Below, piece by piece: positions 19,880-32,568 of a stretch of DNA of 64,000 bases (within the stretch, counting starts at the first letter, position 1; the number at the start of each line of letters is the position of its first letter). A program made the translations under genes and the position numbers. The DNA is from Psychrobacter sp. JCM 18901. GTDB lineage: Bacteria > Pseudomonadota > Gammaproteobacteria > Pseudomonadales > Moraxellaceae. The DNA is taken from contig NZ_BAWH01000008.1 of the NCBI RefSeq assembly GCF_000586435.1, forward strand, positions 55,799 through 119,798. The letters run 5' to 3'. The notes under the pieces are model-generated. The model ran no database searches and was not told the origin of the DNA. It was given only the letters and a program-made list of their open reading frames with translations.

Positions 19880-20770
19880 ATGGAATACGATAAGCAATTA
19901 CAGCGTATAAAAAAATGGTTCAGGTTTTATTGCTGCTCTTGATCAAAGTGGCGGCAGCACACCGAAAGCGTTAGAGACTTATGGTGTCAACAGCGACGAC
20001 TATGATAACGATGAAGCCATGTTTGATTTGGTTCATGAAATGCGTGCTCGTATCATGACGTGCGACTGTTTTGATAGCGAGCGTGTACTTGGTGCAATTT
20101 TATTTGAAGATACCATGGAGCGCGAAGTCAATGGTAAGTCGACAGCTAATTACCTATGGGAAGATAAAAATATCGTACCATTTTTAAAGGTAGACAAAGG
20201 TTTGGCTGAGCAAATGAGCGGCGTACAAGTTATGAAGCCAATCCCGAATCTAGATCTATTATTGGATAAAGCAAAAAACTATCCCGTATTCGGTACTAAA
20301 ATGCGCTCAGTCATCTATGAGCCAAATGTCGATGGTATCGAGCTTGTGGTACAGCAGCAGTTCGATGTGGCTAAGCAGATTATTTCAAAAGGCCTGATGC
20401 TATCGTCGAGCCAGAGGTCAATATTGATAGCACTCAAAAGCATGAATGTGAGCTACTGTTAAAAGCAGATATTTTGCGCAATCTAGAACGCTTAAGTGAC
20501 GAACATCAAGTGATGCTTAAGCTGACGTTACCTGAAGAGGCAGGGTTTTATCAGGAGCTGATTGATCATCCTAAAGTGCTCAAAGTAGTGGCGCTATCTG
20601 GTGGTTATAGTCGTAGCGATGCTTGTGCCAAGCTCAAACAAAACCCAGGTATGATTGCGAGCTTCTCGCGTGCCTTTACTGAAGGCTTGAGTAAGCAACA
20701 AAGCGATAGCGAGTTTGCTGAAACCATTAATGCCTCAATTGAAGAGATTTATGAAGCGTCGAAAATGTAA
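19880..20770 (+). CDS. fda: Fructose-bisphosphate aldolase, class I (frame broken twice)
   Basis: Class I aldolases cleave fructose 1,6-bisphosphate through a Schiff-base lysine. ATG 19880 gives [16 protein letters not shown] once run 19909-19915 (7 A, 6 expected) is corrected, followed by the hallmark [17 protein letters not shown] base is missing near 20400; with it [14 protein letters not shown], the strand carrying the EPEV motif, is restored. The end [26 protein letters not shown] and SDSEF is typical of the family. The protein is about 297 residues, the normal size for bacterial class I FBA of this group. Confidence 0.92.
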
Positions 20771-20823
20771 ACTTAGTAAATAAAAACTCGTACATAAATC
20801 ATGAGTAAATAAGCCAAAAAAAT

Positions 20824-20866
20824 CCCTACTAGATAAGTATGCAAATACTTAAATAGTAGGGCTTTT
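20824..20866. terminator. Bidirectional terminator between fda and thiC
   Basis: CCCTACTA/TAGTAGGG with a nested AAGTAT/ATACTT stem, flanked by A runs on the left and T runs on the right, can terminate the aldolase gene on the plus strand and thiC on the minus strand. Confidence 0.8.
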
Positions 20867-20893
20867 CTTATTCACAAGTATAGATTATTAACC

Positions 20894-23005
<2,112 letters not shown>

Positions 23006-23267
23006 ATGCTGTCCTAGCGTGTTGGTTTTTGAATAAAATCAACACCGCCAGTATCTGCGGGGGTAGGCATCCATCATCTAGACAAATTTATATCATGAAC
23101 CCACAACTTCGAACAAAAAAATATCGTCGCGCATGGTGGTCATCAAATATTGGACGCAGCTTTATATCCTCTCTTCTTATCTGGCTATGCATCACGCATA
23201 TTAAGACAGTAGTGACGATAAAAATGTATTTCTACGCGCCCTTTGTCATAAATAACAAAGTGCTTAA

Positions 23268-23342
23268 GACTTCCCTGCGTCGGTACTAACCGCATCAGGT
23301 TCGGCGGGTGATCTCTCAGCGAATGTATCAAGGCGACTACTT
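23268..23342 (-). promoter_or_regulatory. TPP riboswitch (THI element) of thiC
   Basis: On the minus strand the segment contains the conserved CTGAGAGAT, then CGAACCTGATGCGGTTAGTACCG (the ACCTGAT and GTTAG-ACCG core) and the closing GCAGGGAAG. These are the TPP-binding helices of the thi element. It lies about 265 bases before the thiC start, leaving space for an expression platform; no clear terminator stem was identified there. Confidence 0.92.
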
Positions 23343-23601
23343 TAATAAAGCAAGTTTAATAAAGTGAGCCAAAAATACACCGCACCCCGAGTCTGTCAGT
23401 GTTGTAAATCAGCCTTCATACTAACAAAATTCTGTACCAACGGCTAATAGTATTTGGATACAAATATTCTGTGTCAAACACACGGTTCAATATTTTCGTG
23501 AATAATTTTTTTTGAGTGTTGATAGATGAGGGTACTTAGTATTACTAGGTTGTAGACAAATTGTTCAAATATTATGTAAAGCGAATGAAGGATTCTAGAA
23601 G

Positions 23602-23619
23602 TTGTCATTAAACTGTCAT
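23602..23619 (+). promoter_or_regulatory. Pho box upstream of pstS
   Basis: TTGTCAT-TAAA-CTGTCAT is two 7-base repeats with a 4-base spacer, matching the PhoB consensus CTGTCAT-n4-CTGTCAT at 13 of 14 positions. It lies 76 bases before the pstS start, at the expected position for PhoB activation under phosphate limitation. Confidence 0.85.
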
Positions 23620-23694
23620 AAAGATTTGGCAAGATAACACGCATATCACAAGCAATGCTTTTTTTATACCGTTGTTAAACTTCAGGAGTCCTAC

Positions 23695-24859
23695 ATGCGT
23701 TATTCGTTATTAGCAGTGGCCGTCAGTTGTACATTAATGCTTACGGCGTGTAATAAGTCAACAGATACGGCGGAGCAGCTGCTGATACTAGCAGTAGCGC
23801 TGTGACAACAGCTGAAACAACCTCTCAGACAGCATCTTCTGCTACGTCAGATTTTAAATCTGCTGAAAATATCGCTATGAATATTACAGGTGCAGGTGCG
23901 TCATTCCCGCAGCCTATCTATGCGAAATGGTCATATGATTACAATGCTGCGACTGGTGGCCAAGTCAACTATCAGTCGATTGGCTCATCTGGTGGTATCA
24001 AACAAATTCAGTCAAAAACAGTAGACTTTGGTGCTTCTGATGCCCCGATGACACCTGAAGAGTTAGATGAAGCAGGTTTGATTCAGTTCCCAACAGTCAT
24101 CGGTGGTGTTGTACCAATCGTCAACATTGATGGCGTTGAGCTGGTGCACTGAAGCTAGACGGTACGACTTTAGCTGATATCTATTTGGGTAAGATTAGCA
24201 ACTGGAATGACCCTGCGATTAAGGCGATGAACCCAGATTTGACCTTACCAGATGCCCCAATCACAACAGTATTCCGCTCAGATGGTTCAGGTACGACGTT
24301 TAACTTTACTGACTATCTTGCCAAGGTTTCACCAGACTGGAAAGACACTGTTGGCGTTGATAAAACCGTCAAATGGCCGACTTCTGCTACTGGTGCAGGC
24401 GGTAAAGGTAACGAAGGCGTTTCAAGCTACGTAAACCGCATGAAAAACTCTATCGGTTATGTTGAGTATGCTTACGCTAAGCAAAATAAGATGTCACATA
24501 CTGCGCTGAAAAACGCAGCTGGTAACATCGTACAGCCATCTGCTGAGACGTTTGCAGCAGCAGGTGATATCGATTGGTCACAACAAGAAGGCTTTTATAA
24601 AGTCATCACCAACTCTGAAACTGACCAAGCATGGCCTATCGCTGCTGCGACCTTTATCTTGGTACATAAGCAACCAGAAAATCCTCAGCAAGTCGCTGGC
24701 GTGTTGAACTTCTTTGACTGGGCTTATACCCAAGGTGATGACAGCGCCATGGAACTAGACTACGTACCATTCTCTGACACGGCAGTGGCCTTGTTCAAAG
24801 AGAAGTGGAACGAAGTAAAAGGTAGTGATGGACAGCCTGTCTACAAGCCAGCTCAGTAA
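23695..24859 (+). CDS. pstS: Phosphate ABC transporter substrate-binding lipoprotein PstS (frame broken twice)
   Basis: ATG 23695 follows AGGAGT. A lipoprotein signal peptide ([12 protein letters not shown], then LMLTACNKS with the lipobox Cys) leads a Ser/Thr/Ala-rich linker and the PstS core: [56 protein letters not shown] and [19 protein letters not shown]. These carry the phosphate-binding Ser/Thr/Asp residues. One G is missing near 23772 (TAGAAADT) and one near 24143 (GVELGALKLDG); each restores the frame. The mature protein sits at the periplasmic face of the inner membrane and feeds PstC/PstA. A Pho box lies upstream. Confidence 0.94.
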
Positions 24860-24899
24860 TTTGTTTCTGCTAAATACTATTTAGCATCCTACAAGTTAT

Positions 24900-25015
24900 C
24901 CTCTCGAATAACTATTCTCCGGTAGTTGTTTGAGAGGTTTTAACACAGCAAATTTGATGAATACATCTCGATAGATATGTTTACTCATACCGTTTAAGTT
25001 TGTTGTGTTAAAACC
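24900..25015 (+). promoter_or_regulatory. Intercistronic hairpins between pstS and pstC
   Basis: Two nested/adjacent structures are visible. CCTCTC (24900-24905) pairs with GAGAGG (24932-24937) around inner AATAACT/AGTTGTT pairing and runs into four T. A 17-base arm at 24936-24952 (GGTTTTAACACAGCAAA) pairs with 24999-25015 (TTTGTTGTGTTAAAACC) with one G-U pair. The arms overlap, so they are mutually exclusive. Such elements commonly hold pstS expression above that of the membrane components; this role is inferred. Confidence 0.6.
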
Positions 25016-25068
25016 TAAGATACATCTTTTTAATATTTCGATTCATCCCATTAAATGCTGAGACACTT

Positions 25069-26021
25069 ATGACAGACTTAAGGTCCCAACTGGCTAAACA
25101 AAAACGTTACGACGCTTTGTTTGTTAACTCTACCAAAGCGTTTGCCATACTCGTCCTCCTATCTTTAGGGGGCATTTTGGTGTCTCTAATTGTTGGAGCA
25201 TGGCCGAGTATTCAAGAGTTTGGTTTGGGATTTTATACCAGCAATAACTGGGATACAGTCGCCAATGAATACGGTGCATTAGCGCCTATTTACGGCACCT
25301 TAGTCACGTCATTTATCGCTATTGTTATCGCGGTTCCAGTCAGTTTCGGTATTGCGATATTTTTAACCGAAATGTGCCCTAAGTTCCTAAAAAAACCACT
25401 TGGTATCGCTATTGAGTTGTTGGCTGGTATCCCATCTATCATTTATGGCATGTGGGGACTGTTCGTATTTGCGCCATTCTTTGGTGATCACATTCAGCCA
25501 TGGTTCATTGAGCACGTCGGCCCTTTGCCTATTATCGGTAAGCTGTTTGCAGGTGCGCCTATGGGACTGGGTATGTTTACCGCCTCCCTAGTGCTTGCCA
25601 TTATGATCATACCGTTCATCGCCGCTACCATGCGCGATGTTTTCTCTGTCGTACCAGATTTACTGAAAGAGTCAGCCTATGGCATGGGCGCGACGACTTG
25701 GGAAGTCATGTTCAAGATTATCCTGCCTTATACCAAAGCTGGTGTCGTTGGTGGCGTAATTTTGGGTCTTGGTCGTGCATTGGGTGAGACGATGGCAGTT
25801 ACTTTCTTAATTGGTAATGCGTTTAATATCAGTCCAAGCCTATTCACGTCTGGTGTGACGATTACCTCGGCCTTGGCCAATGAGTTTGCTGAAGCGTCAA
25901 GTGAGCTACATCTTGCGTCTCTACTACATCTAGCTTAATCTTATTTGTCATCACCTTCATTGTGCTGTCTTTAGCAAAACTGATGCTCATGCGCATGGAT
26001 CACAAAGCAGGTAACCGATAA
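25069..26021 (+). CDS. pstC: Phosphate ABC transporter permease PstC (frame broken near the C terminus)
   Basis: PstC forms half of the inner-membrane phosphate channel. The protein has an N-terminal helix ([22 protein letters not shown]) and the family segments [44 protein letters not shown], and the EAA loop around [23 protein letters not shown] and [16 protein letters not shown]. One T is missing near 25935; with it, [21 protein letters not shown] forms the last helix and the gene ends DHKAGNR at TAA 26019. Corrected length is about 318 residues, normal for PstC. Confidence 0.93.
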
Positions 26022-26082
26022 ATCTGTTACCGATTTATTGAACCTTGATAGATATTGATAAAAGATATGGGAAATAAATATT

Positions 26083-26988
26083 ATGCCTGCTAACAATGCG
26101 ATCAATGCACCACTACCTACTAAGCCAAACGGCGCTACCCGCTACAATCAAAGCCTTTATAACAAGCGTCGTTTGACCAACAAGTTAGGTCTAGGCTTTG
26201 CTATGTCAGCGATGATTTTTGGCTTATTTTGGTTATCATGGATTTTGGTGACTTTGTTTGTTGAAGGCTTCCAAGGTATGGTGCAGTTGCCAATCTTTAC
26301 CGCTGATACGCCGCCACCGATGAGTGCGGGCGGTTTACGCAATGCTATCGTTGGTTCGGTCATGTTGGCGTTTTCAGGCTTGTTTATCGGTGCACCTATT
26401 GGTCTTATGACAGGTATTTATTTATCTGAGTTTTCTAAAGGCAGTATGCTGGGCAAGGTCACTCGCTTCTTAAATGATATTCTATTGTCAGCGCCATCGA
26501 TTGTCATCGGTCTATTTATCTATGCACTGATGGTAAAAGGTCAAAGTTTCTCTGGTTGGGCAGGCGCGTTGGCATTGGCATTGATTGTTATTCCAGTGGT
26601 CGTACGTACGACAGAAAACATGCTGAATCTGGTACCTAATAGTCTACGCGAAGCGGCCTATGCGTTAGGTACTCCTAAATGGAAGTTGGTCACTCAGGTT
26701 ACGGTAAAAGCTGCACGAGCGGGACTGACCACAGGTGTGCTACTGGCCTTTGCTCGAATCACTGGTGAGACAGCGCCGTTACTATTTACCGCACTTAACA
26801 ATCAATACTTCAGTACAGATATGGGTCAGCCTATTGCCAACTTACCCAATACCATCTACCAGTTTGCGATGAGTCCTTATGACAACTGGCATACACTGGC
26901 TTGGGCGGCAGCACTACTTATCACCGCATCTGTCCTAGTATTGAATATTTTGGCAAGATTTATCGGTGGTAGAGGTCAGCCCAAATAA
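26083..26988 (+). CDS. pstA: Phosphate ABC transporter permease PstA
   Basis: PstA is the second channel subunit. The intact 301-residue protein has a polar N terminus, a hydrophobic segment FAMSAMIFGLFWLSWILVTL, the PstA motifs GGLRNAIVGSVMLAFSGLFIGAPIGLMTGIYL, LLSAPSIVIGLFIYALM, and EAA loop LREAAYALGTPKWKLVTQVT with ARITGETAPLLFTALNN. It follows pstC by 61 bases and precedes pstB by 81 bases. Confidence 0.95.
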   Translation: MPANNAINAPLPTKPNGATRYNQSLYNKRRLTNKLGLGFAMSAMIFGLFWLSWILVTLFVEGFQGMVQLPIFTADTPPPMSAGGLRNAIVGSVMLAFSGLFIGAPIGLMTGIYLSEFSKGSMLGKVTRFLNDILLSAPSIVIGLFIYALMVKGQSFSGWAGALALALIVIPVVVRTTENMLNLVPNSLREAAYALGTPKWKLVTQVTVKAARAGLTTGVLLAFARITGETAPLLFTALNNQYFSTDMGQPIANLPNTIYQFAMSPYDNWHTLAWAAALLITASVLVLNILARFIGGRGQPK

Positions 26989-27069
26989 GCTGAGAGAAGA
27001 CGGTAGTACGCTGCACGCTAAGCATTTACTTAAACTTATATGAAATTAATTGAGCTAGGTTGAAATATT

Positions 27070-27992
27070 ATGAATGATGTCCTAAGCAACGTCCGTACGA
27101 ACACGACTGCTGACAACTTTAATACGGCAACAGGCAGCCTATTAAATAGACCCATGTCTACTAGCGCCCAAGCTCAGCAACCAAACACTGCTGATTTTAA
27201 TAAGCAAACGATTCAAGATATTCCTAAGAATATGCCTGCTGCAAAAATGGAAGTTCGAGATTTAAATTTCTATTACGATGATTTTCAAGCATTAAAAAAA
27301 CATCAATATCGATATCGCGGATAAAAAAAGTGACCGCTTTTATTGGTCCTTCAGGTTGTGGTAAATCTACGCTACTGCGTACCTTTAACCGCATGTACGA
27401 TCTATATCCAGGTATGCGCGCAGAGGGCAATATCAATCTAGATGGCAAAAATATCTTGGGTAAAGACATCGATGTGAACTTATTGCGTGCACAAGTTGGT
27501 ATGGTCTTTCAGAAGCCAACGCCGTTCCCGATGTCAATCTATGACAATGTCGCCTTTGGCGTACGACTGTATGAAAAATTAAGCAAAGATGAGCTGGATC
27601 ATCGCGTAGAGTGGGCACTGAAAAAATCAGCGCTATGGCCAGAAGTAAAAGACAAGCTAAAAGCATCAGGACTGTCGTTATCAGGCGGTCAGCAGCAGCG
27701 TTTATGTATCGCACGTAGCGTCGCGACCAAACCTGAAGTGCTGCTACTCGATGAGCCGACATCAGCACTGGATCCTATCTCGACGGGTGCTATCGAAGAT
27801 TTGATCGAAGATCTGAAAAACGACTATACCATCGCTATCGTCACTCACAATATGCAGCAAGCAGCACGCGTATCTGACTATACGGTCTATATGTATTTGG
27901 GCGACATGATTGAGATGGGTGAGACCGATCAGATATTTACCAAACCTACCCAAACCGCGACAGAAGACTATATTACAGGTCGTTATGGCTAA
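27070..27992 (+). CDS. pstB: Phosphate ABC transporter ATPase PstB (frame broken twice)
   Basis: PstB energises uptake. A long polar N-terminal extension of about 55 residues (Asn/Thr/Gln-rich) precedes the core [20 protein letters not shown]. Two A runs, 27294-27300 and 27323-27329, each have 7 A where 6 fit; corrected, the protein reads [28 protein letters not shown] (Walker A, read as two parts). The signature LSGGQQQR, Walker [16 protein letters not shown] and switch His in [14 protein letters not shown] follow. The C terminus ends in [10 protein letters not shown], typical of PstB. Interestingly a six-A run at 27621-27626 in the same gene is correct. Confidence 0.94.
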
Positions 27993-28111
27993 CATTGATT
28001 GAGATTGAAATCGGTACAAGCAGACAACGCTGATTAGCATGTCATAAGCCGACTTTCTAACTTCATAGGCACACTGCGCTATTAAAATATAGATTCTAGG
28101 GAATACCTCTC

Positions 28112-28894
28112 ATGCAAAGTGATAAGCATATCTCCAAAAGTTTTGACCAAGATCTTGATGAAGCCATCCGTTTATTTTTATACATGGGTGATAGCGCGGC
28201 CAACCAAGTGGCCAAAGCCATTCATGCTCTGATCGATAAAGACGAAACACTGGCGCAAGAAGTCATCGATATGGACTTCGATATCAATCGAATGGAAGTC
28301 GAGCTCGACGAGCACATTTTATTATTGGTCGCCAAGCGCCAGCCAGCAGCCAGTGATTTGCGCTTAGTCATGTCGATCAGTAAAGGTGTGGTTGATTTGG
28401 AACGTATCGGCGATGAAGCGGTAAAAATTGCGCGAATGGCCAGTAAAATAGCGGCAGAAGGCAAATCAGCATACGGCTATGCTGAAGTTCAGCATCTGAG
28501 CAATCAAGTCCGTCTGATGCTAAACAACTCGCTAGAAGCTTTTAGTCAATCGAATGCGGAACAAGCGTTTGAAGTGATGCGTAATGATAGCGTGGTCAAT
28601 ACCGAATATCAGTCAGCCATTCGTGCCTTGATGACCTATATTATGGAAGACTCACGTCATGTATCAAAAGTCATCAATATCATGTGGATACTACGATCGC
28701 TAGAGCGTATCGGTGACCATGCACAAAATGTCGCAGAGCTAGTGATTAACTATATCAGTGGGCAGGACGTGCGTCATTCAGACTATGCCATGGTCGAAAA
28801 AGCGGTGCAAGAAGCCAATGATCGCTTAGCTGCTCGTCAAGTTAGTACATTGTCAGCCAATGAGCTAGAAACGTCAGATAGTGATGAAGGCTGA
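28112..28894 (+). CDS. phoU: Phosphate signalling protein PhoU
   Basis: PhoU links the Pst transporter to the PhoR kinase and keeps the Pho regulon off when phosphate is plentiful. The intact 260-residue protein has the two PhoU three-helix repeats, each with the metal-binding E/DxxxD-type signature: LMVISKGVVDLERIGDEAVKIA (RLVMSISKGVVDLERIGDE here) and NIMWILRSLERIGDHAQNVAE. It ends the pstSCAB-phoU operon. Confidence 0.95.
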   Translation: MQSDKHISKSFDQDLDEAIRLFLYMGDSAANQVAKAIHALIDKDETLAQEVIDMDFDINRMEVELDEHILLLVAKRQPAASDLRLVMSISKGVVDLERIGDEAVKIARMASKIAAEGKSAYGYAEVQHLSNQVRLMLNNSLEAFSQSNAEQAFEVMRNDSVVNTEYQSAIRALMTYIMEDSRHVSKVINIMWILRSLERIGDHAQNVAELVINYISGQDVRHSDYAMVEKAVQEANDRLAARQVSTLSANELETSDSDEG

Positions 28895-28924
28895 TAGGAA
28901 ATACATTGATTTTTACCTTATAAT

Positions 28925-28954
28925 AAAAAACGCGCTATAGTGAGCGCGTTTTTT
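28925..28954. terminator. Bidirectional terminator between phoU and yggX
   Basis: AAAAAACGCGCT/AGCGCGTTTTTT is a perfect 12-bp inverted repeat with a 6-base loop, so it can stop transcription from both sides. Confidence 0.9.
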
Positions 28955-28992
28955 ATAACTACTAAATGTAGCTAGTAGAAAGCCAGTAAATA

Positions 28993-29283
28993 CTAACTTT
29001 CTGGTGTCCAGCCTTGTGCGCGCTCATAGTCTTCATTGTCTAAGAACTTATCACGCTGCTCTGTTAAAAACTTTTTGGCAGCAGGATCCATCATGCTTAG
29101 ATGGTTTTCGTTAATAAGCATCGTTTGATGCTCAAGCCACTCTTTCCACGCCTTTTCAGATACGGTCTCTTGCAGCTCTTGACCTTTTTTATTAGGGAAG
29201 GGTGGATGCGGCATTTTCGGTAAATCTTGCTTATATTTACGACAAAACACAGTATTTGCTTGAGGATTAAAAGTCTCAGTCAT
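28993..29283 (-). CDS. yggX: YggX-type Fe(II)-trafficking/oxidative damage protection protein
   Basis: The start ATG 29283 ([19 protein letters not shown]) is preferred over one six codons upstream because AAGGAAT precedes it and the family begins there. The conserved [11 protein letters not shown] carries the single functional Cys, with [20 protein letters not shown] in the middle and a helical end [17 protein letters not shown]. The protein is about 96 residues, normal for YggX, which protects Fe-S clusters and supplies iron in the cytosol. Confidence 0.93.
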   Translation of the reverse strand: MTETFNPQANTVFCRKYKQDLPKMPHPPFPNKKGQELQETVSEKAWKEWLEHQTMLINENHLSMMDPAAKKFLTEQRDKFLDNEDYERAQGWTPES

Positions 29284-29533
29284 AAGGTATTCCTTATTCA
29301 TTATATTAAGTGGTTAAATCAAATATCATATGAGTCTATGATAACGGTCTTGGTAGATTTAGCAAAGGGTACTAATGTATATCGTTAGACCTCTATCCAT
29401 TTGTTATAAAGTCTTTGGTAGTTGGTGTATGACAAATACTATCTACGTTTAACCTTTTTATTTAGGTTTTCAAAGCTAGTGATATTTTGATAATGACATT
29501 GGCCAAACCAGTAGAGGTCATAGGACAAATAAA

Positions 29534-29558
29534 AACACCCGCATAAGTAGCGGGTGTT
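29534..29558 (-). terminator. Terminator of argH
   Basis: AACACCCGC/GCGGGTGTT forms a 9-bp stem; on the minus strand it is followed by TTTTTA. It lies about 45 bases after the argH stop. The remaining gap 29284-29533 shows no other feature. Confidence 0.8.
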
Positions 29559-29600
29559 AAGTTTAAATTAGCAAGTTGGCTATTATTTGCAAATTAATGA

Positions 29601-31106
29601 TTAAGCAAAGGCTTTTAAGCGAGCACGGCCATTGATCACCGCTTGCTTGACTTGGTTTGGTGCAGTGCCACCTAAATGGTCACGAGCTGCTAATGAGCCT
29701 TCTAGCGTTAGATAGTCGAAGACATCTTCACCGATAGCATCGCTAAATTGCTGTAGCTGTGCCAATGACAAATCACTTAGATCAACACCCTCTTTGATGC
29801 CTAAAGCAACAGCGTTACCAACGACTTCGTGAGCGTCACGGAATGCCACACCTTGACGTACTAGGTAATCTGCCAAGTCAGTCGCAGTCGCATAGCCTTT
29901 CATCGTAGCGGCACGCATGGCATCGACGTTTGGCGTGATATTTGGTAGCATATCAGCAAACGCTAATAGTGAACCTGTCAACGTATCAACGCAATCAAAC
30001 AAAGGCTCTTTGTCTTCTTGATTGTCTTTGTTGTAGGCGAGTGGCTGGCTTTTCATTAGGCTAAGCAAAGTCATCAACTGACCAAAGACACGTGCCGCTT
30101 TACCACGTACCAACTCCGGTACGTCAGGGTTCTTCTTTTGCGGCATAATCGATGAGCCAGTACAGAAGCGGTCTGGTATCTGCACAAAATTAAACTGCGC
30201 TGACATCCAAAGAATAATCTCTTCGCTCATACGCGACATATGCATCATCAGGATAGATGCTGCTGAAGTAAACTCAATCGCAAAATCACGGTCTGAAACA
30301 GCATCGAGCGAATTTTGGCAAATACCTTCAAAACCTAGCAATTCAGCAGTAATGGTACGATCGATTGGGAAAGTTGTACCAGCAAGCGCTGCACTACCAA
30401 GTGGCATCTGGTTGATACGGCGGCGTGCATCGACAAGACGCTCAGTATCGCGATACAACATCTCAAACCATGCCATCACGTGATGCCCAAAGCTAACAGG
30501 CTGTGCTGTTTGCAAATGAGTAAAGCCTGGCATGATAGTATCAGTATGTTGCTCAGCCAAATCAAGTAAACCACTTTGTAAACGTACTAATAACTCAATA
30601 ATATTATCAGTCTCTTCGCGCAACCATAGGCGAATGTCTGTGGCTACCTGATCGTTACGGCTACGACCAGTGTGTAGCTTTTTACCAACGGCACCTACAA
30701 TGTCAGTCAGACGTGACTCGACGTTCATATGCACGTCTTCAAGGGCGATCGACCAGTTAAACTCACCTGCTTCAATCTCGCGCAATACTTGCTGAAGGCC
30801 ATCGATAATGGTGGCAACTTCATCAGCAGTTAAAATGTTACATTCTTTTAGCATCGTTGCATGAGCAATCGAGCCTTGAATATCGTGACGAGCAAAGCGT
30901 TGGTCAAAGCCTACAGAGGCAGTAAAGGCGGCAACGAAGCTATCTGTCGCTTCACTAAAGCGCCCGCCCCACATTTGTTGGCCTTGGCTACTAGCAGGCG
31001 CAGTCTGCGTTGTGGTACTTGTTATCGGAGCATCTGTGCTAAAATCAGAGTCAGATGAACTTTTACTTGATTCAGGATTACTAGGTTTTGAAGAATTGGC
31101 GTTCAT
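29601..31106 (-). CDS. argH: Argininosuccinate lyase
   Basis: ArgH splits argininosuccinate into arginine and fumarate, the last step of arginine synthesis. ATG 31106 ([10 protein letters not shown]) is preferred to a start 45 bases upstream. A Ser/Thr-rich N-terminal tail of about 40 residues precedes the conserved core [17 protein letters not shown]. The superfamily signature [20 protein letters not shown] (flexible loop with catalytic Ser) and [13 protein letters not shown] (substrate binding) are present. The frame is intact over 501 residues. The divergent gene algZ lies immediately upstream, as in Pseudomonas. Confidence 0.95.
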   Translation of the reverse strand: MNANSSKPSNPESSKSSSDSDFSTDAPITSTTTQTAPASSQGQQMWGGRFSEATDSFVAAFTASVGFDQRFARHDIQGSIAHATMLKECNILTADEVATIIDGLQQVLREIEAGEFNWSIALEDVHMNVESRLTDIVGAVGKKLHTGRSRNDQVATDIRLWLREETDNIIELLVRLQSGLLDLAEQHTDTIMPGFTHLQTAQPVSFGHHVMAWFEMLYRDTERLVDARRRINQMPLGSAALAGTTFPIDRTITAELLGFEGICQNSLDAVSDRDFAIEFTSAASILMMHMSRMSEEIILWMSAQFNFVQIPDRFCTGSSIMPQKKNPDVPELVRGKAARVFGQLMTLLSLMKSQPLAYNKDNQEDKEPLFDCVDTLTGSLLAFADMLPNITPNVDAMRAATMKGYATATDLADYLVRQGVAFRDAHEVVGNAVALGIKEGVDLSDLSLAQLQQFSDAIGEDVFDYLTLEGSLAARDHLGGTAPNQVKQAVINGRARLKAFA

Positions 31107-31204
31107 ATCGGTACAAGACAAGTCAAGAGAATAAGAACCCGAGTATAGCAAATGATGAGGTTGCCTTACTAGCTACACGCTTAGAGTTTTTTATTCCTAA
31201 ACTC

Positions 31205-32238
31205 ATGGAGATCATGAGCTTGGCAGTGGCTGACATATATCTTTTTTTGGTCCTTGTTCCTAACGGTAATGGAGCGCCATAGCTTAGCCACTTGGTCAGA
31301 TTTCATGATTCAGTTTGTACGTAGTTTCACCCAAAACGCTCTGACGATTATCCCCTCACTGTATTTAGTTGACTATCTACGCCCTGCATTTAAAAATGCT
31401 AGTATTCTTAGCGTAAGTATGCGGATTGTACTGTTACTGATGTTTGCTGCTGCAGTTTCGACGGCGTTAGTCACATTATCTATGATTAATTTCGGTTGGC
31501 TAACATATGATAGTCGCACGTTTGTATTGAATATCGTGCTCAATACAGTATTAGCGGGTGGTTTTACGACTGTATTTTTATTATATTTTTTTGCGTAGCT
31601 ATCGTGAGCTTAATGCGCTTAAGTTGTCCTTTGAATATAAATTAACCGCACAAAATGATCTAATAAAAGCGCGTACGGCCCCGCACTTTTTCTTTAATAC
31701 TATCAATACACTCGTATCACTGATTGAATCGAACCCGCCTAAAGCCGCTGACTTACTACAGCACGTTTCTGCATTATTCCGCGCTAGTTTTAGTGGCACA
31801 CGTGAGATTAGCTTTGAAGAAGAGGTTGATCTTTGTGAGCATTATTTGGCAATCGAATCTAGTCGTTTAGCAGACAAGCTCGAAGTCAATTGGAAGTTAC
31901 CTGAAGAAGATATCATGTATGACATGGTTATCACTGCACTAACGCTACAAAGCGTGCTAGAGAAAATACTGCTCAATGTGGTAGAGATGACCACAGAAAC
32001 TATCTGTATTAATATTGAAGTCACGTGGGAACAACACCGAGTTAAAATCATGATTGATGTTGCGCTTCCCAAAAAGACATTAATCATCAATCATGACTTG
32101 CGTCAGCATATGAATTTCTATATTCAAGCTGATCGTTTGCGCGCCCATTTTGGACAAAGTGCTGATATCCAAAGCTCGGTAGCCAGTACTCAAATTATCA
32201 CCATCATCGACTATCCTCTACAAGACGTCGGTTTATAA
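31205..32238 (+). CDS. algZ: AlgZ/FimS-type sensor histidine kinase (frame broken twice, start uncertain)
   Basis: The N-terminal half is a membrane domain with about four hydrophobic segments (including IYLFWSLFLTV and NALTIIPSLYLVDYL). The kinase part has the LytS-type His box TAPHFFFNTINTLVSLIESNP in place of the usual HK motif, and a degenerate ATPase domain. Runs 31242-31248 and 31586-31592 each have 7 T where 6 fit, joining three open segments. The start is uncertain: ATG 31205 is the first ATG in frame, but family members usually have a few residues before the FFIPKL-like segment, so a non-ATG start or another error upstream is possible. It is followed by its LytTR response regulator. 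Confidence 0.82.
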
Positions 32239-32568
32239 CTTACTGTTCTTTATTAGCTTTCTCCATTTTTTTCAACTCTTAAAAGCCTATTTGGCATACT
32301 TATTGCATTGCCATGTATAGACGTCATAATTTATGTTTGATAAATAATGATTACGAATAAGTAATATCATAACTACCGTGAAACACAATTACACCATATA
32401 AAATCTACCTATAGCAGGAGTATATTGTCCGCTATAAAAACTGGTAGCTTTCGTCAGAATTTTATTAAATAATTTAGATTTTATATCCTAAGTGATTGAT
32501 AATGAGTGTTAATATAGCCGTAATATTATTACATAAAATATTAAGTATGTCCTTGGATGGGAGTTTGC

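Noticed and set aside
23029..23289. Open frame on the plus strand upstream of pstS
   Set aside because: It lies over the minus-strand TPP riboswitch and thiC leader and has no ribosome site or family resemblance.
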